From contig NC_059483.1 of assembly GCF_018139145.2 (NCBI RefSeq), positions 2,915,001-2,979,000 of the forward strand: a stretch of 64,000 bases of DNA. Reading direction: 5' to 3'. Position 1 is the first letter of the stretch. Each line of letters opens with the position of its first letter. This document shows, piece by piece, positions 37,793 through 50,400 of the stretch. Both the position numbers and the translations under genes were made by a program. Below the pieces are notes generated by a model that saw nothing but the letters and a program-made list of their open reading frames with translations, had not been told where the DNA came from and ran no database searches. This DNA is from Gymnogyps californianus (taxonomy: Eukaryota > Chordata > Aves > Accipitriformes > Cathartidae).

Positions 37793-40700
37793 AAAGTCTA
37801 AAGACCAGAAAGCCAAGCATAAGAAGAAAAACAGATGGGAAAAATACATGAGTAATTAAAAATAAAGAATGCAGCCAGTGTATAAGGTTTGTGCAGACAA
37901 GTGCACGCGTCATCCTGGTCCAAATGGGGATATAGCTTCTGTAAACAAAACCCATATGTCCCTAATTTGTTATCCTTCCCAATGATCACAGGAACGTGAA
38001 ACCAGACTTCAAGTTATCGCTTCTCCTCTTCTCTTCCTTTCCTCCTCTTAATCCCTTCCTCCTGACCTCTGCTGCCAATTAAGGACTATTTGAAATCTAT
38101 ACAACTCTCAAAGCTGTGCAAATCCTCCACCAAAGTCATTTGCTTGAATGTTGCACCTAAATGATCTCCATTTGTCTGCGTCTTTGGAAAGTTCACCAGA
38201 TATTGCCACTTGGGCAGGATGTCTCCTTTCTGCCTCTCTGGAAGACTGACCATAATGAACCAGCCTGGGAGTTCTGCTTGGGACTAAAATATTAAATATC
38301 AGAGGAAAAAAAACAGAGGAAAAATTGAAGGAGTTAACCTAGCTGATAAAAATACTTAGATTGTCCCTACCTCTTATTTACCTCCTGTTCCACAAGCTAT
38401 TCTGCACCATTACACGACTTTCTCCCCAGTTACGCCAGGCACCAAAGGACTGTAGGTATTACAGGCACGTTCATAAAGACCAGTGCTCAGGGATTTAGTT
38501 ATTTTTTATCCCTGACGCTCTAGACTGCAGCTACCCAGGGGATTAAGGGAGGTGCGGGGTGCTCTATGAGTAGCCTTCACACTTCATTTCTCATACCTAC
38601 TTGTACTTTTGCTTCTCCTGCTGGAGAGCTACTTTTCCAAGCCAAAATTATAATAATTTGAGTACTTTTTTTGAATCTCCTAAAAAAGTTAATTTCTCTA
38701 TAAGCATGTTTCCAGCAATCCCTTGGAAACAGAAAAGTGGAGGAGAAACATGGCTGTTCTCTGTGCAGAAACTTGCTCTGGATGCAAGACTTCCCTTGGG
38801 CAGCAAATTATTCAGAACTCAGAGTTACTCCCTCTTGCACTAAAGTCTGAGAAAATATATATTCCATGTCAAGACATCCTCCCTCCGAGCAGTGATCTTC
38901 CCCAGGGCGAGTGTAACCAACTGAGATTGGGCACTGCAAGGATTGCTCCGAAGGCCAACCGCCCCTTTCTGGAAGGACGGATTTGGCTGCCGCCAAGTGT
39001 TTAAGTGGTGGTTAACCAAGAGTTAAATTGGCACAATATCCTGAAAGAACACAGGATTTGAGAACTTTAAATAAAATGAACATGAAGATGCTTGAAGGTG
39101 AGAAATCAATTGGCAATGTATCTGTGTAACAGGTAGCAAACTGGGTTTTCTAGTGAGGCATGTAAATTATAATTAATAATAATATATACTTGTCCTATTT
39201 ACGTGAATTTTCTTGTATTTTTATCAGCCCAGAAACTCATTTTATTTCAAGTGGCTTTGAATTTTCAGCGAATCATTTGTGATCTGGGACCTAAACGGAG
39301 TAGAGACATAAAACTGTCTGATTTTCACTTATGCAAATTTCCTTTTTAGACCTCTAACCATAATGAAGAGCATAATATGATTTACATTTGAGGTTGTTTT
39401 ATAGAGTGGCATAAAGTAGCTTTCGCACAAATAAAACACAGGCCCATTGATGAAAGGGGGACTCTTTTCACTGCAAAATTAAGGAGCCGCATAAATTCCT
39501 GGTGGGACTTTGATTTGAGAAGTATTTAATCTGAAAAGCGGTCCAGCCAATTAAACGGCTTCTGCTGAATATCTTACAAAATGCTGCAAAGAACTGTAAT
39601 TAGTTACAAATAAGTCTGTCTCTCTGCTAATGCGGATGCTGCTGCGCTGACACTTTTAGAAACCATTTTAACTGCAATTTTTTCCTCCTCGGCTTGGCTT
39701 GCCAGCAAGGTGCTGGGCAGGGAGCTCAGGCGAGAGAGATGCTGGAGGACCCTGGAGCAACACAGGTGATGCTGAGTCAGCACCCGCATCCATGCCGGCC
39801 GAAACCGAGCTGTTTCGGTACTTGGATATTTTCCCTCTCTTCCAGGCCATGTAAGATAGTGTTGATCTGACTGGAAAGCCCAATGCCAAATTGCATGATT
39901 TTGGTCATAATTCTGGCAGACAAACGTTCCCGGTGGTGGTGCAGCTCCTCAGCCCCAAGCACCCTTGCCTGTCCTGGGGTGCCTGTGCCCAGCCCGGCAG
40001 CCCTGCCCGCATGGCAGAGCAGCCTCCCCCCGTGCTGCTTTCTTAGTGCTGTTACTACCAGCCCCATTGAACGTGCTTATGTTTGGATCACCTTAACCGG
40101 CAGCTATTTTTCCTGTTTTCTGTTCTTCAGACTATACGTGTCGTTGGGGTGGGGGATATCAAGACATCGTATTGTCTCATCAGACAGAGTCAATATAGGA
40201 AAGTGTAAATGCACACTGAAGCAGAGCCCAAGGAGTAAGCACCGGCACAACCATCTCATTTCACACTTTGCATAAAAAAATACACTCATATTTTAAAGAA
40301 GTCCAGGAGAGCAATACGATGGTGTGGTGGTATGGAGACCTTGAATGATGGTCAGCGGGGAGAACCCAGGCAAGGCATGTCAGCGGAGCTGTAGAGGGGC
40401 ACGAGGCTCTCGCCCGTCGCGGGAAAGGCTTTGAGCGCAGGGATGAGCAGCGACAACAACGCCTTATGAGTTCGTTGTGCTTGTGCATCTGCCCGTTGCC
40501 TCTCGTCCTATGCTCAGGACAACCTTTGGGTTGCGACTGTCTGTCTGACAAAGGAAGAGCTGACTGAAACGGCATCTAAACTTAACATGAATGAAACAAT
40601 GTCCACAATGATAATAAATAAGCATCTCCTTGATACTGGTTTTATGAACGAAAAGGCAATTTCTATTTAAATTAGCTAGCTAAGGTAATCTGTTTACTGT

Positions 40701-43700
40701 ACTTCTGCCAAAAAAAAAAATTGTTGGCGTTGCTTTTTGCTCAGCATATAAATCTTAGCCTCGCGGAGGGTTATCAAATTTAAAATTTATGAGCAGGCAG
40801 ATTAAAAATAGAATCAGGTCAATGGGAGTGCTTCCGAAATGCTGCGGATCAAAACACACAGCCGACGGCGTGGCGGACCCTGGCTGCCGAGTTCAATGGA
40901 AAAGGAGGCACTCGAAGCAGAGCCGTCGGCGCAGCCAGCGCCATGGCAGCGACGTGCTCCGGCCGTGCCGACGCCGGCTCACGCCGGGGACCTCACCTGC
41001 CTCAGCCCCAGGGATTTAGCTGGCACGGGGTCTGCGGGGAACAAGCCGCAAAGTCAGGAATGCAGCGTGACGCGCATTTATGGCTGCTAAATGAGGGTGG
41101 AAAAGAAGAGGTTTTGCAGTTTAATTTGCTAATTCTCAGGAGCTAATTTGAGGTACGTGGTATCTGGTTAGGAATGGCAGACAGAACAAGAGACTTACGG
41201 CAAAAAAACAAGTGATATGTCATTCAGAGTTGTAATAGTCAAGGAAACGGGTATAAGTCACTGTAATTGCATTAACATTAACATGTTTTCTATCGTGATG
41301 GTCTATCTATCAAGTAGGACATACAGCACTCAAAACAAATGCTTTTGGAGAGCAATAAAACACAGCCTGTTGCAGGGGCTCAAAGCACAGAAAACGGAGG
41401 AAGAACAGATCTTGCACGTTTAATTAACCTTTCCTGCTGCAACAAGAATGTCAAACAACTTCAGTGTCACTGATATGCTAACAGAGGAAAAAATAAACAT
41501 TGATACAAGAATGAAATACAGCAAAAGTCAACCTTCCCTGACAACTTTCAGGAGCACTGAAAGAAGCTGACAACGGAGGCAACGCTGGGTTATCTACAGC
41601 GAGCAGGCAAATTTGAATTCCATTTTCTTTCTCTTCTTTTTTTTTTATTTTATACTACGCAAAGAGGTGGATAACCAGGTTTAAAGGAGTCACGCTATTA
41701 GAGCCAGATTGTGATCTCCAGGGCACACGTCGTGACAGAGCACGTCACTGCGCGTAGGCGGCATGTCCGACTGCCCTACATCACGTCCTCCAGAGCGTTC
41801 CCTTCTCCAGGCACCAGCCCCGACCCACCAAAAGCAACCTGAAAAGCTCTGCCAACATTACAGTTGTATTTCAACGACAACACAACGCTTCGCCGCTTTA
41901 AAAAGAAAAATGATTAAGGAAAATGACTTTCAGTTTCAACTATTTGTACAAAATGTTTACAGTAAGTTACTTTCCCCCAAAAAATTTCACTGCCACGTGA
42001 AACTCCAAAGCCTAGCTTACAGAAAGCAAGTTTTTTTTAAGAGATCTGTTTTCAGTACTAAATGGCTGCCAAACACAAGCTATCCTTGAAAACTGAATAC
42101 TTATAAACTAGTAACTCATCACCCTCAAGACAACAAGGACGATATTTTAGTCAATTACCTTCAAAACCAGTAACCAGCAGAGGTGGGAGGCTAACACCTC
42201 TCCATAGGGAACTCCTCTGCTCACACGAAGAAAAGCGGATGTAAAGTTAGTTCCCAGCATCGCAAACAGAGAGAGAAGGGGACGCTCCTCTTCCCATAAA
42301 AACTCGAGCTTTGCTGAAATGCCATCCTGAGTGTGAAAACCAGCACTAGCCACGGTGGCAGCTTTTGTGTAGGATCTGCAGTCCTCCAGCAATGGGATCC
42401 AGACTGGTAAATTCATTATGGTAATTAGATTATAACTTAATATATGCTACGGTGGGAGTATACCAAAGGCTCGATTTACTGCTTTGCAAGGAAGGCAGGT
42501 TTGGCCGTGGGTTGAGCAAAACTGTATAACTGATGAGTCTTTTCATTTACTGTCCACATGGGAAAAATCAGGAGAAACATGCATTGTTTGATGAACAGAA
42601 AAAGAAATCTTCAAATCTTTTAATTAAAAAAAGAAAAACCAGTTTGAATCAATCCCATATTCTTTCCTTAACAAGAAAGATTTCACTTTGTTCTTTCTAT
42701 TTCACTCCTTTTTAATGTTTTCTCATTTTATATTTTACTCAATTTTAAAAGGAGAAGTGTTCATTTGAAATGGAAACCCCAAAAGTTGTGATTTCTAAAT
42801 GAAATGTCTTTTAGAAAGATTTCCAATTTTAAAACATCCCTATATATGCCTTTTTTTAAAAAAAAATTACATTACTCACCGAATTCAATCCAGTTTTGCC
42901 AGGAGGCTTAGTTCTCAAACTCTTTTTCTGTGGTAAATTTACTATGAATCAAAAACATTCTTCTCGTCTCTGGAGTTCAACCCAATCTTCCCTGCTGACA
43001 GAAGTTGGGCCCTCAGGAGCATTTGGGGGAGAAAACACTGAATTCCTCTCCATGTGTTTGATAAAGAACGACACTCTATTATGCTCCTGAAGATGATAAC
43101 AGGGCAGCAACAAAATAAAGATTTTCAGGATGGTGGGGAGGTCTCTGCATGCCTGCATGTCAGGTATGTAACCTGCAGCCTTCTCCCCTCCAAAAAATAT
43201 CAAACAGAAAGTAAGTACCAAACCAACAGCCCATTCGTACCTCTGAAACCCCTCTCTGTGACTCTCGCTCACCTCTACGCAGGTAAATCCACAGTAACTC
43301 AGAACAGGTAAAACTTTCCCCCTGCAAGCTTGGTTGATCTCCTAGAAGCATTTCATTTGCTTTGCAAGACGGGGCTGTTTCCAGCAGAAATTTGGGGATG
43401 GGCAGGCACTTGTATCAGGATTAGAGGTACTAAAGCATCTTCCACTTAACACAGAAGGCCTATGAAGCTGAAGTTTTACATTTTTATTGTGCCCGGACCA
43501 ATGGCTCTGATTTCAGTATAAGAAGAGCAGGTGTAGAAAGTCTTTGGGTGAAGAGGACGCTGCCAGCTCCGACAGGGTTAAATCCCAACTTTCCAAGCTG
43601 TGCAACCAGTGACCCCTCTTGAAAGCAGTCCTTAATTGGTTATAAGCAATTAACATTTATTAACACAAGCTGGGGCAACACGTACGTAATAAATCCCAAG

Positions 43701-44021
43701 TTGTAACCAGAGCATGCTCCACCAGAATACCTGCTTTACCCTCACAGCCACAAGAAGGCAAGTGAGCCTTTTGCAAGTGTTTTCTGCGTGTTACCATGCC
43801 AATGTCCTTCCAGTGATGCGCTTTTGTTCCAACCGCTCTGATTCTCCATTAATATGCACCATTCAGACAGGTTTTATTTCAAATTACACCCTTTTTGAGA
43901 TGTGCTGTTTGTAAAAGGAAGTAATTTTAAAAATACCCCCCAAAATGACTTTCTCCCAAAATATTTACTGCATATTGCACATGATACAATAAAACCCCCT
44001 GAAAGCAGGCAGTCTGCTTAC

Positions 44022-44206
44022 CATAAAATGTCAGTTGTCCTCGTGCCACGTTTTTCCCTCTCACATTTTCAGCTACACACTCATAGAGCCCAGCATCTTC
44101 TTGTTGAAAATTCGGGATTTCAAGAAGTCCACTTGATCTGTGTCTCCTGGCTTTTCTGGGTATCTGTTTCCCATCTGCTCTCCTCCAGCTAATTGTAGGA
44201 ACTGGG
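44022..44206 (-). CDS. CNTN4: CNTN4 exon: main part of Ig domain 3
   Basis: This 185-nt exon has acceptor TTATTTAG and donor GTAAGC. One base completes the Asn codon from the previous exon, and it ends TTT TAT G. It encodes [13 protein letters not shown] with the Ig core Trp, a basic stretch RKARRHRSS, then [20 protein letters not shown], which holds the D-x-G-x-Y-x-C motif and the second Ig3 cysteine, then [13 protein letters not shown]. These match my memory of CNTN4 Ig3 almost residue by residue, apart from changes such as Ser to Val after AEN. The frame is open throughout. A 9.9-kb intron follows. Confidence 0.94.
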
Positions 44207-44836
44207 CTAAATAAGAAAAATAAAGCAAAATAAGACTCGTAGAAAAAGCTATGGGTCTTGTCCTGATAAGCTCTTGTCTGATCAACTTAACACTGTTTCA
44301 TGTTGGAGGATGATGAAGACATGGTCAGTCTGAAGACTCTGGCACAGGATCTGGAGCAATTTTATTATGGGTGGCTTATATATAATATAAACATACATAT
44401 GCATACCAATGGTGTATCGCCCACATAGTCTTAAAAGCAGGAGACTCTATATTATTAAAACGCTGTTTTGACAAAGTTGAATTTGGGGTTCTGCTGTGAC
44501 AATACATCCATTTTCCTACCAGTCCCACATTTTCATTTTGGAAGTGTTGCCAGTGTTTACTCTAGAAACAAGAGACGTGTTTTAAGTGTTGCATGAGACC
44601 TCAAAACAGGAGAAGCACAAATACATCTTTACAAAACAAGTTACATCTCCTCTCTTCCTTGGGAGTTTATATTTTTGGGGAGCAAAGCCCCTGCTCCCCA
44701 AGTCCTTTGTTATGAATGCCTGCAAAACGTAACTCCTGCTGAGGAAAGCGAATGATTAGGAAATCCTGCAAACTCTACAACACAGCACTATGCAAGTGAG
44801 AAGCTGGAGGAATAATAAGAATGGATCTAAACTTAC
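44207..44836 (-). other. CNTN4 short intron, 630 nt, inside Ig3
   Basis: This is the only sub-kilobase intron seen. It contains a 10-bp perfect hairpin (44675-44701) and otherwise nothing recognised. Confidence 0.92.
44675..44701. repeat. Perfect hairpin, 10-bp stem, 7-nt loop, in the short intron
   Basis: TTGGGGAGCA, AAGCCCC, TGCTCCCCAA. It lies in the 630-nt intron about 135 nt before the acceptor-side exon boundary counted on the plus strand. No known role. Confidence 0.82.
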
Positions 44837-44939
44837 TTCCCCAAGGCAAAGCACTCCAGTTTCACCGTTGTTCCTTTTGCAGATGGAACCGTTTCTGGGA
44901 ACTGCACTTCTATTTTCGGCTCGTACTCTCCCATCACCC
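44837..44939 (-). CDS. CNTN4: CNTN4 exon: Ig2/Ig3 linker and first strands of Ig3
   Basis: This 103-nt exon has acceptor TTCACAG and donor GTAAGT. It begins by completing the Gly codon left by the previous exon and reads [16 protein letters not shown] followed by [17 protein letters not shown], ending on the first two bases of an Asn codon. The Cys in LECFALG is the first cysteine of the Ig3 disulphide. [11 protein letters not shown] is a hallmark of the CNTN3/4/5/6 subgroup. The intron that follows is short (630 nt), so this exon and 44022-44206 form a close pair that together encode Ig3. Frame and splice phases are intact, and nothing is odd here. Confidence 0.93.
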
Positions 44940-45590
44940 CTGTGAACATAAAATAGACGCTAAGGCTTGGTTGAATTTTTGCAATAAATTCACAAGTGTT
45001 CCCGTGCTAGCACAGAGCTATTCTATACGTCATTACTTGCCCAATTAATCCATTCATTTTAAACATGGCCTGTTTCTAACAGCCGTGTAGTGTGGGCTCT
45101 TTTCCCATTTACTGCGAGAGGAAAACCTGAACCAGCGCTCCACACCATCTGCCAAAGATTAAAATTTCTTCATGGCTCTGTTACTTTTTGCTTTTGAATA
45201 TTCAGGATTTTTGCAGGTAACTTGTGAAATAAGGAAAGCAATAACAAGGGAGGTTCACCACCTTCTAGAAAATGAAATGCAGAATAAATAGTCATTAGAA
45301 AGTTTTAAAAGCACTGGAGCTAATCAAGGCTTCTATTAACTTCAAGGATTTAGATGCGCAGAGATCATATACTCTTCGGGTAATTTCTTTATTTTTACTG
45401 CCCCAGTAAATCACGTATCGTGGCAGCCTCTTTATGAAATTGTGCTTAAAAATTTGTGCACATAAAAAGGCCATTATATTCATGACAAATGGCTACATTT
45501 CTAGTCACTGTACTGTCTTAAAACCGGCACATATAATTTCACCAATAGTGATTATCAGCTAATTGATGATTGCAGTTTAAACCTTAACTG

Positions 45591-45661
45591 CGCGGCGCGT
45601 CCTGGACGTTGGCCAAGCGCGGGGCCGGCGAGGAGCGCGCGGGCTGCGAGGCGGGAGCGGT
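45591..45661. other. Abrupt GC-rich patch of about 70 bp
   Basis: The block CGCGGCGCGTCC through GGCGGGAGCGG is dense in CpG and begins and ends sharply in AT-rich intron. No repeat family or protein was recognised. Confidence 0.7.
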
Positions 45662-45698
45662 GCTGGATCAGACCAGATGAATGCCACCGGTATGCACA

Positions 45699-45748
45699 AA
45701 CACAGAAATGAGATAGCACAAGTAACACAGAAATGAGATAGCATGAGT
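45699..45748. repeat. 25-bp tandem duplication (two copies)
   Basis: AACACAGAAATGAGATAGCA recurs at 45699 and 45724. The units differ only near their 3' ends (CAAGT versus TGAGT). It directly follows the GC-rich patch. Confidence 0.92.
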
Positions 45749-47014
45749 TTGCAGAGATATTCAGGTAAGTCAGAGCTGCTTATGGCGGCCCGTGACTGCA
45801 GTGCTGCTTTCTGTCCCTCTGCTTTGCAAAGGGGATGCAAGAAAAGCCTTTTTTTCTTTACTTTTTCTCAGTTAGAGTTTTAAAGCTGAAAATGTTCAGT
45901 ATGAGGCCTACATCAAGTCTACCTTTACTTGCTGACCTGTATACTACCTGTTCTGGTGCAATAGCAGGTTACATCTTTCTTCCAATCGGTTAATTGCAAA
46001 TAAGCATTGCTGGTACGTTATATAAAGAGTAGCTGCTGCACAACATCAGTCATCAAAATTAAATGCATTTATTAACAATATGAATACTCTTTCCATAGTC
46101 ATGTCCTGGCCAGCACATATAGCAGGAAACCCACGAGTCTGTGTCAGCACTCCAGCATTTACATACTATACCAACAAGAATTACAGGCCATGCTACTCGT
46201 TAGCCCTCTGCACGTTACCACTGCAGCCCTGAAGGGCTGGAAGTGTCTGTTACAGTTAAAGTCATGGAAAATTCTCTCTTCTCCTGATTGTGACTTGCCA
46301 AATCTTTGCAATCTTGCCTAAATTTCTGCAGACTCTGTGTTAAACTTTTGCTGCGCAAGCTTCAGCCAAGCCAAGAACAGCTACTGCCCAGTGGTGTCCA
46401 AGGGCAAGGCTGGGTGTGAACGTTTGGGAGCAGCAGCAGCAGCACCTTTTTGCTGATGTTAGAACCTACTGAGATCTTTTCCCAGAAGAGCATTTCCATG
46501 TTCTGCAATGAAGACCTCAAATTTGGCAGAGAAAGAGCTTTTGAGGCTATGCATCCCACGAAAGCCTGACCAGATTCAGGCAGTTGCCTCACTTTGGAAG
46601 ATTCTGGCTTTCAGATTGGAGACCTACCTGGAGAAACTATGGCCTCCATCACCCTCCCCAAGATGGCTGAAGAGCTCCTCGGGGCCTGTGCCACCAGCCA
46701 CCCCCTGCCCCACCACAGCCCAGGTGCATGAGCAGAGGGGATTGTCCTGGTTTCGGCTAGGACGGAGTTAATTTTCTTCCTAGTAGCTGGTATAGTGCTG
46801 TGTTTTGGATTTAGTAGGAAAAGAATGTTGATAACACACTGATGTTTTTAGTTGTTGCTAAGTAGTGTTTATACTAAGTCAAGGATTTTTCAGCTTCTCA
46901 TGCCCAGCCAGCAAGAAGGCTGGAGGGGCACAAGAAGCTGGGAGGGGACACAGCCAGGACAGCTGACCCAAACTGGCCAAAGAGCTATTCCATACCATAT
47001 GACATCATGCCCAG

Positions 47015-47022
47015 TATATAAA
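47015..47022 (+). promoter_or_regulatory. TATA box of the solo LTR
   Basis: TATATAAA sits in the U3 part of the LTR and is followed about 70 nt later by the conserved GGTGAGCAATTGCATTG block. Its position fits a retroviral core promoter. Any transcript would run on the plus strand, antisense to CNTN4. Activity is not known. Confidence 0.6.
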
Positions 47023-47260
47023 CTGGGGGGAGTTAACTGGGAGGGGGGATCGCGGCTCGGGAACTAACTGGGCATCGGTCAACGAGTGGTGAGCAATTGC
47101 ATTGTGCATTGTGCATCACTGGTGGTTTTTTTTTCTTTTGTTGTTGTTTGTTTGGTTTTTTTCCCTTCCTCCCCCTCCTTTTTGTTATATTCCTTTTCAT
47201 TACTATTATTATTATTGTATTTCATTATTACTATTGTTAGTATTATATTTTACTTTAGTT

Positions 47261-47266
47261 ATTAAA
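47261..47266 (+). terminator. Possible polyadenylation signal of the solo LTR
   Basis: ATTAAA is followed by a T-rich stretch and CTCAACCCACGAGTTTT, the usual R/U5 arrangement of this LTR family. It could polyadenylate plus-strand transcripts. It lies on the antisense strand of CNTN4, so it should not affect the CNTN4 transcript. Confidence 0.5.
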
Positions 47267-47411
47267 CTGTTCTTATCTCAACCCACGAGTTTTACTTTTT
47301 TTTTCCCTCTTTCCCCCTCCTCACCCCACTGGGAGGGGGAAGGGGGAAGCGGCTGCGTGGTGGTGAGTTGCTGACTGGGGCTAAACCATGACACCGTTTC
47401 TTTGCCTCAGG

Positions 47412-47437
47412 CTGGGACTAGAGACCTCTAGTCCCAG
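47412..47437. repeat. Perfect hairpin, 12-bp stem, 2-nt loop
   Basis: CTGGGACTAGAG is followed by AC and then CTCTAGTCCCAG. It starts 18 bp beyond the end of the solo LTR. It is too short to classify as a transposon. Confidence 0.9.
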
Positions 47438-50400
47438 GGGTGACAAAACCCCAGACCAGGATGGGAGGGCTACCTGGGGCCGTAGGACATCGGCTCCGGC
47501 CACTGTTACCCACGGCCCTGCAGCTCTGGCAACCGCTACTGCCTCTTACAACGGCGAGGGCAGCTGTTTTATCAGTGCTACTGCAAACTCTAACCGCTTA
47601 AATATCAGGACTCATACCTGGAAAAATCACGAGGTTCCCACCGCAATTATAACCTACCTGCACACACACACACATATCTATAGGGTATGCTGTGAGTCTT
47701 GCCTTCTCCACTTTATAGGAGAAACATCAGGGCAGCTGAGATATCTCTATCCCGAATCCAAGACCATTTCCACACAGACAGCCCTTCTTTTTGCTGCTGT
47801 TCCTGGGTGATTTAACATCTGACTTATCCGTGCAGGTGGAAGGGATGGGGGAGAAAATGAAAGTTTAAAATAGACACCGGGTTTGTAGCTTGGAGAACGT
47901 TTCCAGTGTCATGGCACATCAGATGTTCTACGTGTTTGCATTTCAGAGGCTTTCGTATTTTTCTTCCAATTTCAAGGCTTAAAAAACGTGCTTTTGGATG
48001 AAAGTCCCAGGAATTCAGAAGCAAGCTAATTTGTCTGAGGAGATGACATGAATTTCCCGACACCACCTGTGAAATGTTAAACTTTAATTGGCCCATACAG
48101 CTGCCCCGATGGTAATTTTATCTCAGGACTATTTCAGTTCTTCCCTACTATTCCTGTTTTAATTCTGATGTAAAAAATCCAAAGTGCATTTTAAAGAGAA
48201 GTAGTAAAGTACTGCAAGAGCGGCGGCTGTGAACACCTGGGTGCTCCTAACAGGCTTTGGCTGGCGTTTGCTGCAGGGTCGGGATGGCCCAGAGGGTCCC
48301 AAACGTGCTGCGGTGGCGGTGGGGATGGCACCTCCGGGCACCCGCTGCCCTTCCAGGGGACATGGTGCGGAAACCGTGGCCTCGACGGGGACAGGGCAGC
48401 CAGACAATGGACACTGGTTTATTAAGTGGAGGAGACAGCGTTGCAGGTTTGTTCCCTTTCCTCCCTCTCTTCCAGTCCATATCCCGCGGTGAGCTGCCAG
48501 AAGGCTTGTTTGGGAAAGAGCCATTCAAATTTAAACCCTTTTTCTGTCTGAGCTGCAGTAAGTGCTACCATCCTAGTGGATGCCTTACTTCAGGCTTTAG
48601 GATCATTCCCAGCCTTTGGTGCCATATATATTTAGCTATTTATTCTATTTCCTAGCATGAAAATAGCTCAGAGAGCCCTTTCTCCGCAACTGGTGCCAAC
48701 TGGTACGGTCAGGACTAACTCGCATCCCTGCAGAACCCAAGCTGAAACCTCACCTCAATACCTTGGGAAATCTAGAAAACCATAATATCTTTTCTTTTTT
48801 TCCTTTTATACACTAGCACTTCCACGATGTGGAAGGGAGAGCTGCTTGTTGTTCCTGAAGACCTGTGCTGGAATATGCGTGCACATTTCAGGAGGACAGG
48901 TCCCAAACTGTAAATGTGCAGTTTCAGGGACTGCAGCACTTAAATAATATTGCATTTAAATCTTTTATCCACCTGCACTGCAAGCATCCTCGCTGCCACA
49001 AACCCATGCAGCTACATGAAAATATTTAAATAGGGGGTGATTGCATGCATTTGTGGGAGGGAATTAAGAGGGACAGAGGAAAACCATCCTTTTCCCAGCA
49101 CACACTGTACTTTGTACACTGTATTTAACATCATCAGATATCCTCTGTCCATAGAAGCAGAGAGTTTGAGCTCACACTGACCGCGACAGCTGCCTCGGCA
49201 CGGTCTGTTCCTACCGCCATCCCGCAACCCTCTATGATATTTATCTCTCCAAGGAGGAAAAGCTGTCTGAGGATAACTAATGGGATAAGAGGCACCTTCT
49301 GCTTCCACAGTACAGCGACAGGGAAGGAACCCGAGTTCTGTCAACAAGAGCATGTACCACTGGTTACAAAAAGCCGCTGCAAACAACATCAGGAGATCTG
49401 TAACTCCGGAGCCTGGCAGCTGAAAACAAGCGAAAGAGAAGCACAAAAGGCACAGGTGGGGAAAGCGATCTGCCTACAGGATCTGATTTCATCCCTTATA
49501 CCCGTATCTTTCCCTTTTACAGATTACAGCTCAAAAGCCTGGCATTGTAAAGCAAGCAGCGCTTTAAAAAAAAAAACACGCTGAAAAGCTGTTTTTCCAG
49601 GATGATTACATTCAAGTAAAATAATCACGACAAAGCTGGCAGGTATTCAACGTAAAAAGCCTAAATGATTCACGACTGAGTCTAGGAAAACTACTACCAT
49701 AAATTGAGGAAGAAATGTGCAAAGAAACCTCGGGGTTCTCGCGGGTGAGATTTCAGCCCCGCGCGTGCCATCCTGCACACCCAGCCCTGCAGCGGCGAGC
49801 CGCTCCGGGGGAACGAGGGCTGTTCATTAGTTTGATGAGCGGTTTGAACATTGGCTACAGTAAGAATACCCACCATGTAATTCATACACATATCTGTTAA
49901 AACAATTGAAATTCTTGATATCGAACAGCATAGGGTCAGCCAAACTGTGAGCATCTGAACTCTGTTTTCTTCCTACAGCTCCAGAATTGGGAATTTTTAA
50001 AGTTTTGGAGTGAGAGATTATCATCAGCAAAAAAGGAAAGAGTCTTCTCTTTTTCTCGCTTCAACTCAGCATGAAATAATTAAAAAAACAAATACAGGTG
50101 CTGTTCTTAGTTCTACGTGACCAGTATTCCTTTTGGATAGTATCATACTCCACCATTTGTTTCTTTCAAAGTAACGGGGCTATGTATCAACTACAGGAAC
50201 CCATAATTAATTCTGCACAACAGCAAAAATGTGTTACAGTTTAAAAATAACTTTGATTTTTGAGAAAAACAGAAATTTCACAAGGAGATTGTTGTAAAGT
50301 ACCTGGATTTTTTTTGGAATTCATGGGAAGTATTTCAACATGAAGCCAACCAGGCAATAACTTAGAAACTTCTAGCAACAATTTTAAGAAGGGTGCATTG

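Larger units (their letters stand above)
34157..44021 (-). other. CNTN4 intron, 9.9 kb, between Ig3 and Ig4
   Basis: It contains a possible LINE endonuclease relic (36572-36774) and a weak SINE-core-like stretch (about 37715-37792). The GC-rich patch near 40900-41050 has open frames on the plus strand but no recognised protein. Confidence 0.85.
46743..47393 (+). mobile_element. Solo LTR of an avian ERVL-type endogenous retrovirus
   Basis: The 651-bp unit begins TGTCCTGGTTTCGGCT and ends AAACCATGACA, giving TG...CA termini. Inside are TATATAAA (47015-47022), the segment GGGCATCGGTCAACG with GGTGAGCAATTGCATTG, a pyrimidine-rich and ATT-rich stretch, ATTAAA (47261-47266) and TATCTCAACCCACGAGTTTT. 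I recognise this layout as a common bird ERVL/ERV3 LTR. No retroviral coding sequence or second LTR adjoins it, so it is a solo LTR, normally formed by recombination between the two LTRs. It lies antisense to CNTN4. The 5-bp flanks (GGGAT and CCGTT) do not match, so no target-site duplication is evident. Confidence 0.88.

Noticed and set aside
47102..47374. Hydrophobic plus-strand open frame resembling a membrane protein
   Set aside because: It is the T-rich, ATT-repeat section of the LTR translated; the hydrophobicity is a composition artefact.
47388..47810. 140-codon open frame on the plus strand, beginning at the LTR end
   Set aside because: It starts in the last bases of the solo LTR and then runs through unique intron. 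Composition is low-complexity and no retroviral protein is recognised.
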